From an uncultured Pseudomonadales bacterium (lineage in GTDB: Bacteria; Pseudomonadota; Gammaproteobacteria; Pseudomonadales; UBA7434): DNA of 50,778 nt. The notes beneath the pieces were generated by a model. It saw only the letters and a list, made by a program, of their open reading frames with translations, made no database searches and was not told the origin of the DNA. The stretch spans positions 1 to 50,778 of the forward strand of contig CAJQKT010000019.1 of the NCBI GenBank assembly GCA_905478995.1. The letters are read 5' to 3'. Of the stretch, positions 46,837 to 50,778 are shown piece by piece. Position 1 is the stretch's first letter; each line of letters starts with the position of its first letter. The translations under genes were made by a program, and so were the position numbers.

Positions 46837-48156
46837 ATGTCCATGACACCAAGAGAAATTGTTCACGAGCTTGATAAACATATTATTGGGCAAGGCGATG
46901 CTAAGCGCGCCGTTGCCATCGCACTGCGTAATCGCTGGCGTCGGATGCAGCTCGATGAAGAATTACGCACTGAAATCACGCCAAAAAACATTTTAATGAT
47001 TGGCCCTACCGGGGTCGGAAAAACTGAAATCGCTCGGCGCCTAGCTAAACTGGCCGGAGCCCCCTTTATAAAAGTTGAAGCCACCAAGTTTACTGAAGTG
47101 GGCTATGTGGGTCGCGACGTCGAATCAATAATACGCGATCTAGTTGACGTCGCAATAAAAAACACTCGCGAAATCGCCATGAAAAAAGTGGAAGTTCGCG
47201 CGATGGAAGCAACCGAAGAGCGGGTTCTTGATGCCCTGCTGCCACCAGCGCGCGATGCCGAACCTGATGAAAAGCAAACTTCCACGCGGCAATTATTTCG
47301 CAAGAAATTACGTGAGGGGGATCTCGATGATCGCGAGATAGAAATTGAAGTCAACGCCCAGCCGGTTGGGGTTGAAATTATGGCGCCGCCAGGCATGGAA
47401 GAAATGACGAGCCAGTTGCAGGGTATGTTTTCAAACCTGTCTAAAAACAAGAAAAAGCGCACAAAACTATCGGTAAAAGAAGCCCAGCGATTATTGTGTG
47501 ACGAAGAAGCCGCCAAACTGGTTAATGAGGACGAATTAAAAACCAACGCCTTACGCGACGTAGAAGAAACGGGTATTGTTTTTATTGATGAAATTGACAA
47601 AGTGGCCAAACGTCAACAAACCGGCGGCGGCGGTGATGTATCACGTGAGGGCGTGCAACGCGATTTACTACCCTTAATTGAAGGCAGTACCGTAAGCACC
47701 AAACACGGCATGATTAAAACTGATCATATTTTATTTATTGCCTCAGGCGCATTTCACTTAGCCAAGCCCTCAGATTTGATCCCTGAGCTGCAGGGGCGCC
47801 TACCTATTCGTGTTGAGTTACAAGCCCTGTCGCCAGACGATTTTGAGCGCATCCTCACCGAACCCAACGCTTCGCTGACCGAACAATACCAGGCATTGCT
47901 AGCAACCGAAGGGCTTGGCCTGTCGTTTACCAACAACGGTATTAAAAAGCTGGCTGAACTAGCCTGGCAGGTGAATGAACGCACCGAAAATATCGGTGCG
48001 CGCCGGCTACACACTTTACTTGAGCGACTGCTAGAAACGGCTTCGTTTGAAGCTTGCGACAAAAGCGGACAAGCCATTGAGGTAGATGAAGACTACGTCG
48101 ACAAGTATCTCAACGAACTTGCCGCCAACGAAGACTTGAGTCGATTTATCCTCTGA
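46837..48156 (+). CDS. hslU: ATP-dependent protease ATPase subunit HslU
   Basis: HslU unfolds substrates and feeds them to HslV. The 439-residue AAA+ protein has Walker A GPTGVGKT (56-63), the pore loop GYVGRDVES, an inserted I-domain (about 105-235), Walker B FIDEIDK, and the canonical C-terminal tail EDLSRFIL, which docks on HslV. A hairpin follows the stop codon. Confidence 0.98.
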   Translation: MSMTPREIVHELDKHIIGQGDAKRAVAIALRNRWRRMQLDEELRTEITPKNILMIGPTGVGKTEIARRLAKLAGAPFIKVEATKFTEVGYVGRDVESIIRDLVDVAIKNTREIAMKKVEVRAMEATEERVLDALLPPARDAEPDEKQTSTRQLFRKKLREGDLDDREIEIEVNAQPVGVEIMAPPGMEEMTSQLQGMFSNLSKNKKKRTKLSVKEAQRLLCDEEAAKLVNEDELKTNALRDVEETGIVFIDEIDKVAKRQQTGGGGDVSREGVQRDLLPLIEGSTVSTKHGMIKTDHILFIASGAFHLAKPSDLIPELQGRLPIRVELQALSPDDFERILTEPNASLTEQYQALLATEGLGLSFTNNGIKKLAELAWQVNERTENIGARRLHTLLERLLETASFEACDKSGQAIEVDEDYVDKYLNELAANEDLSRFIL

Positions 48157-48213
48157 CAATGCTCTCGTTTATTGTTGGCACGACGACAGCGGAACTAGGC
48201 ATTAAACACCCAA

Positions 48214-48240
48214 AAGCCGCTCAACGACAAGGCGCGGCTT
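48214..48240 (+). terminator. Possible terminator after hslU
   Basis: AAGCCGC and GCGGCTT form a 7-bp stem with a 13-base loop, 57 bases after the hslU stop. There is no T-run, so a Rho-independent terminator is only possible. Confidence 0.35.
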
Positions 48241-48278
48241 AGGTCGCGCGAAATTTAGCCTATGAGCCACCTAGTAAT

Positions 48279-48653
48279 ATGATACCCACTGCGATTGAAC
48301 TGCATAAGACGTCGCGCCAACTCGAACTGCGCTACGCTAACGGCAAACAGGTTTGGCTTGATGCCGAATATCTGCGCGTCTACTCACCCTCAGCTGAGGT
48401 GCGTGGCCACCACCCGTCACAAGCTGTACTTCAAGCTGGCAAAAAAAATACCGCGATCGAATCTATCAGCATGGTTGGCAACTATGCCTTGCAAATCAAC
48501 TTTGATGATGGCCACAGTAGCGGCATTTACTCATGGGAATACTTAGAGGAGCTGGGTGAAAAACACACCGTCTTTTGGCAAGACTACCTCAACCGCATAC
48601 ACGCGGCGGGAAAAACGCGCGATCCGCTTACTCAGGTTATTCGTATAGACTAG
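48279..48653 (+). CDS. DUF971 domain protein
   Basis: The 124-residue product is one DUF971 domain (gamma-butyrobetaine hydroxylase-like N-terminal fold). Its core reads LELRYANGKQVWLDAEYLRVYSPSAE, then VGNYALQINFDDGHSSGIYSWEYL, which is typical. The function of the stand-alone bacterial form is uncertain; the related domain in eukaryotic hydroxylases binds zinc or iron-sulfur metal sites. It lies between hslU and ubiE, as in pseudomonads. Confidence 0.9.
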   Translation: MIPTAIELHKTSRQLELRYANGKQVWLDAEYLRVYSPSAEVRGHHPSQAVLQAGKKNTAIESISMVGNYALQINFDDGHSSGIYSWEYLEELGEKHTVFWQDYLNRIHAAGKTRDPLTQVIRID

Positions 48654-48894
48654 TCCATAGTTAAGCAGGCCATCACGAGTACCAACGGGTCCCACAGCGC
48701 AAAATAACGCGCCGCCGAGTAATCAGGCCGCAATATTCGATTAAAATCTGCTGTTACCCACCCTCCCCGACAAGTACAATAATCGCGAGCGCTCCTAGTT
48801 TGTAGCCTACCGGTGAAAGAGTGCTGAGCAACTATAGGCCGCTCTCAATACAGCCGCCTTAACCCCATCGCCAACCATTATTTAAAAGTCCACC

Positions 48895-49677
48895 ATGCCT
48901 GAGACACAGAACAAACCCGCCAGCGACTCATCCAGCGAGGAAAATACGCATTTTGGCTACCAGCAAGTACCCGTGGCTGAAAAATCTGCACGCGTCGCTG
49001 ACGTATTTCACTCAGTAGCTAATAGCTACGATGTCATGAACGACCTAATGTCACTGGGCATTCACCGTTTGTGGAAGCGCTACACCATAGAAATGTCGGC
49101 AGTGCGGCCAGGGCAGCGCGTGCTTGACTTAGCCGGTGGCACCGGTGACTTAGCGGCCAAATTTAGCCGCCTTGTAGGTAATAATGGTGAAGTCGTGTTG
49201 GCCGATATCAACGAGTCTATGTTGGCGCTGGGCCGTGATCGCCTCACCGATTTAGGCTGCACAGGCAATACTGCTTATGCCATAACCGATGCTCAGTATT
49301 TACCTTTTGCAGATGATTATTTTGACTGCATCACCATCGGCTTTGGACTGCGCAATGTCACCGATAAGGACTTGGCTTTGCGCGCAATGTTTCGTGTGCT
49401 TAAGCCTGGCGGCAAGTTGCTTGTGCTCGAGTTCTCCAAACCTAGCAACCCATTGCTCAGTAGTGCCTACGACCTTTATTCGTTCAAACTACTACCCGCA
49501 ATTGGAAAATTAGTCGCTAACGACGGCGAAAGTTATCGATATTTAGCCGAATCAATTCGCATGCATCCCGACCAACAGACACTCAAAAATATGATTACCG
49601 ATGCAGGCTTTGCAACTTGCGAATACCACAATATTACGGGTGGCATTGTGGCACTGCATTGCGCAACGAAGGGCTAA
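48895..49677 (+). CDS. ubiE: Ubiquinone/menaquinone methyltransferase UbiE
   Basis: UbiE methylates the ring carbon of demethylmenaquinone and of 2-polyprenyl-6-methoxybenzoquinol in quinone synthesis. The 260-residue product has the conserved [16 protein letters not shown] block, the SAM loop [11 protein letters not shown] (76-86), [17 protein letters not shown] and a C-terminal [12 protein letters not shown] segment. It starts the ubiE-ubiJ-ubiB run. The 241 bp upstream hold no gene. Confidence 0.98.
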   Translation: MPETQNKPASDSSSEENTHFGYQQVPVAEKSARVADVFHSVANSYDVMNDLMSLGIHRLWKRYTIEMSAVRPGQRVLDLAGGTGDLAAKFSRLVGNNGEVVLADINESMLALGRDRLTDLGCTGNTAYAITDAQYLPFADDYFDCITIGFGLRNVTDKDLALRAMFRVLKPGGKLLVLEFSKPSNPLLSSAYDLYSFKLLPAIGKLVANDGESYRYLAESIRMHPDQQTLKNMITDAGFATCEYHNITGGIVALHCATKG

Positions 49678-49768
49678 AAGCTCTCATTAAAGTTAATTAG
49701 AAAAACGACACAAATATCAATCAGCTGCGCTATAAAGGCAAGCGCACTTACTCAATAAAGCGAAAAAT

Positions 49769-50413
49769 ATGCGCGACCCAACACTAACCCTAGCTGCGTA
49801 CGCAGGACTTGAGAGAGCACTCAACGCCGCACTCAAATTTGACGCAACAATTCCTCAAAAGCTTATCCCTTTTGAAGGCAGAGTTATTCGCCTTGAATGC
49901 ACCGCACCGAGCATAGTGTCCTACGTATGTATAGGACAGCAATGTAGCGTACTACATACCTATGAGGGCGCTGCAGATGTAGGTCTCGCGGGCGACTTAC
50001 AAAGTTGGATAGAGCTTGCCGCGGTGGAAGATAAAGCCGCAGCACTAATTAATAGTTCGATGATCATCACAGGTGACAGCCGTATACTCATGGAGCTAGG
50101 CGACATAGGCGGGCAGTTAGATATTGATTGGGAAGCAAGGCTAGCCGAATTTGTGGGTGATGTGCCGGCGCACCTAGCCAATAGAGTTGCCAAAAAATCG
50201 ATGCAGCTGGGCAAAGAGTTTTCTACCCAGTTACAACAACAGCTGCATAGTTTTATTTTCGACGAAGCGCAATTGGTGCCAAAAAAATCAGAGACAGACG
50301 CGTTTTATAAACGACTACGTCAACTCGAAATGCGCATTGAGCGGGTTCAAGCCAATAGCGCGTCACTCGCAAAAACCGCATCTTCATCGCATACGCACAA
50401 GGATCAACCGTAA
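49769..50413 (+). CDS. ubiJ: Ubiquinone biosynthesis accessory factor UbiJ (SCP2 domain)
   Basis: UbiJ helps assemble the aerobic ubiquinone synthesis complex and binds the lipid intermediate through an SCP2 fold. The 214-residue protein has an N-terminal SCP2-like domain (ALERALNAALKFD to about residue 130) and a C-terminal charged coiled coil (KRLRQLEMRIERVQANS). Its place between ubiE and ubiB is diagnostic. The stop overlaps the ubiB start by one base (TAATG). Confidence 0.93.
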   Translation: MRDPTLTLAAYAGLERALNAALKFDATIPQKLIPFEGRVIRLECTAPSIVSYVCIGQQCSVLHTYEGAADVGLAGDLQSWIELAAVEDKAAALINSSMIITGDSRILMELGDIGGQLDIDWEARLAEFVGDVPAHLANRVAKKSMQLGKEFSTQLQQQLHSFIFDEAQLVPKKSETDAFYKRLRQLEMRIERVQANSASLAKTASSSHTHKDQP

Positions 50414-50778
50414 TGGCTGGATTATTACGTCTGCTGACGATCTTACGCACTGTTGCGCGGTATCGGCTAACTGATTTGTTGCCCTCACACTTACTCAGCA
50501 AACCTGCGCGACTAGGCTTATGGCTATGCGGCATCGGTTTGCGCAATAAAGATCTGCAGGCCTTGCCTGCCGCCACGCGCCTGCGTTTAGCATTGCAAGA
50601 CCTTGGCCCAATCTATATAAAGTTTGGCCAACTGCTGTCAACTCGTCGCGATATGTTACCTGAAGATATTGCTGATGAACTCGCTCTACTACAAGATCAG
50701 GTAAAACCTTTCGATGGCACCCTCGCTCAAAAAATAATTGAAGAGCAACTAGGCCAACCCATTGATGCAATTTTTAGC
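50413..50778 (+). CDS. ubiB: Ubiquinone biosynthesis kinase-like protein UbiB, 5' part
   Basis: The open frame runs from ATG 50413 to the window edge (122 codons visible). It begins MAGLLRLLTILRTVARYRL and includes the signature LGPIYIKFGQLLSTRRDML, where KFGQ is the KxGQ motif of the ABC1/ADCK/UbiB family. UbiB is an atypical ATPase needed for ubiquinone synthesis. The TAATG overlap with ubiJ suggests translational coupling. The rest of the gene, with the ATP-binding core, is outside the window. Confidence 0.93.
   Translation, partial: MAGLLRLLTILRTVARYRLTDLLPSHLLSKPARLGLWLCGIGLRNKDLQALPAATRLRLALQDLGPIYIKFGQLLSTRRDMLPEDIADELALLQDQVKPFDGTLAQKIIEEQLGQPIDAIFS

Overview
The window is ordinary, gene-dense gammaproteobacterial chromosome of moderate GC. 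No insertion sequence, phage gene, CRISPR array, tRNA or rRNA was seen. Three features point to a marine-type relative of Saccharophagus, Teredinibacter or Cellvibrio (Cellvibrionales): a fused BioH-BioC biotin enzyme, the bioB-bioF-bioHC-bioD order next to comF, and the block ponA | pilMNOPQ-aroK-aroB-(ExeA/SPOR)-gltB-gltD-hemE beside rpmE-priA-argS-(SPOR)-hslV-hslU-DUF971-ubiE-ubiJ-ubiB. Pseudomonads share the second block. The placement is an inference from gene content and order, not from a database search.

Layout. Bases 1-6300 hold the 3' part of a cysteine synthase-like gene, a DUF481 outer-membrane protein, an MscS channel, an OmpA-type porin with calcium-binding-type repeats, an orphan PilZ protein, a small membrane protein, and a pair made of an HExxH metalloprotease-like protein and a short flagellar-rod-like protein. 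Bases 6300-11160 are the biotin cluster on the minus strand, read bioB, bioF, bioHC, bioD; bioA is absent. A divergent promoter starts comF at 11277. Bases 12244-15151 are modABC (molybdate import), followed by a membrane-anchored protein of unknown function, a REC-REC-PAS-GGDEF-EAL cyclic-di-GMP protein, a divergent TrmB-like methyltransferase, and cysE.

Bases 21097-37327 form a long minus-strand block: pilM-N-O-P-Q (type IV pilus alignment complex and secretin; overlapping or near-touching stop/start codons), aroK and aroB (shikimate pathway), an ExeA-like ATPase with a SPOR tail, gltB and gltD (glutamate synthase), and hemE (haem). Penicillin-binding protein 1A is divergent from pilM. From 40479 to the end lie rpmE (minus strand), priA, argS, a small FtsN-like SPOR protein, hslVU, a DUF971 gene and ubiE-ubiJ-ubiB; ubiB runs off the window.

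I found no convincing multi-gene system that is wholly new. The best leads are single genes or pairs: the TrmB-like protein with several altered active-site positions, the two receiver-like domains lacking the usual metal-binding acids in the cyclic-di-GMP protein, the unknown protein after modC, and the HExxH/rod-like pair. The non-coding observations (a DnaA-box match on the bioF start codon, spaced direct repeats at two promoters, hairpins between convergent genes) are weaker and each could be chance.
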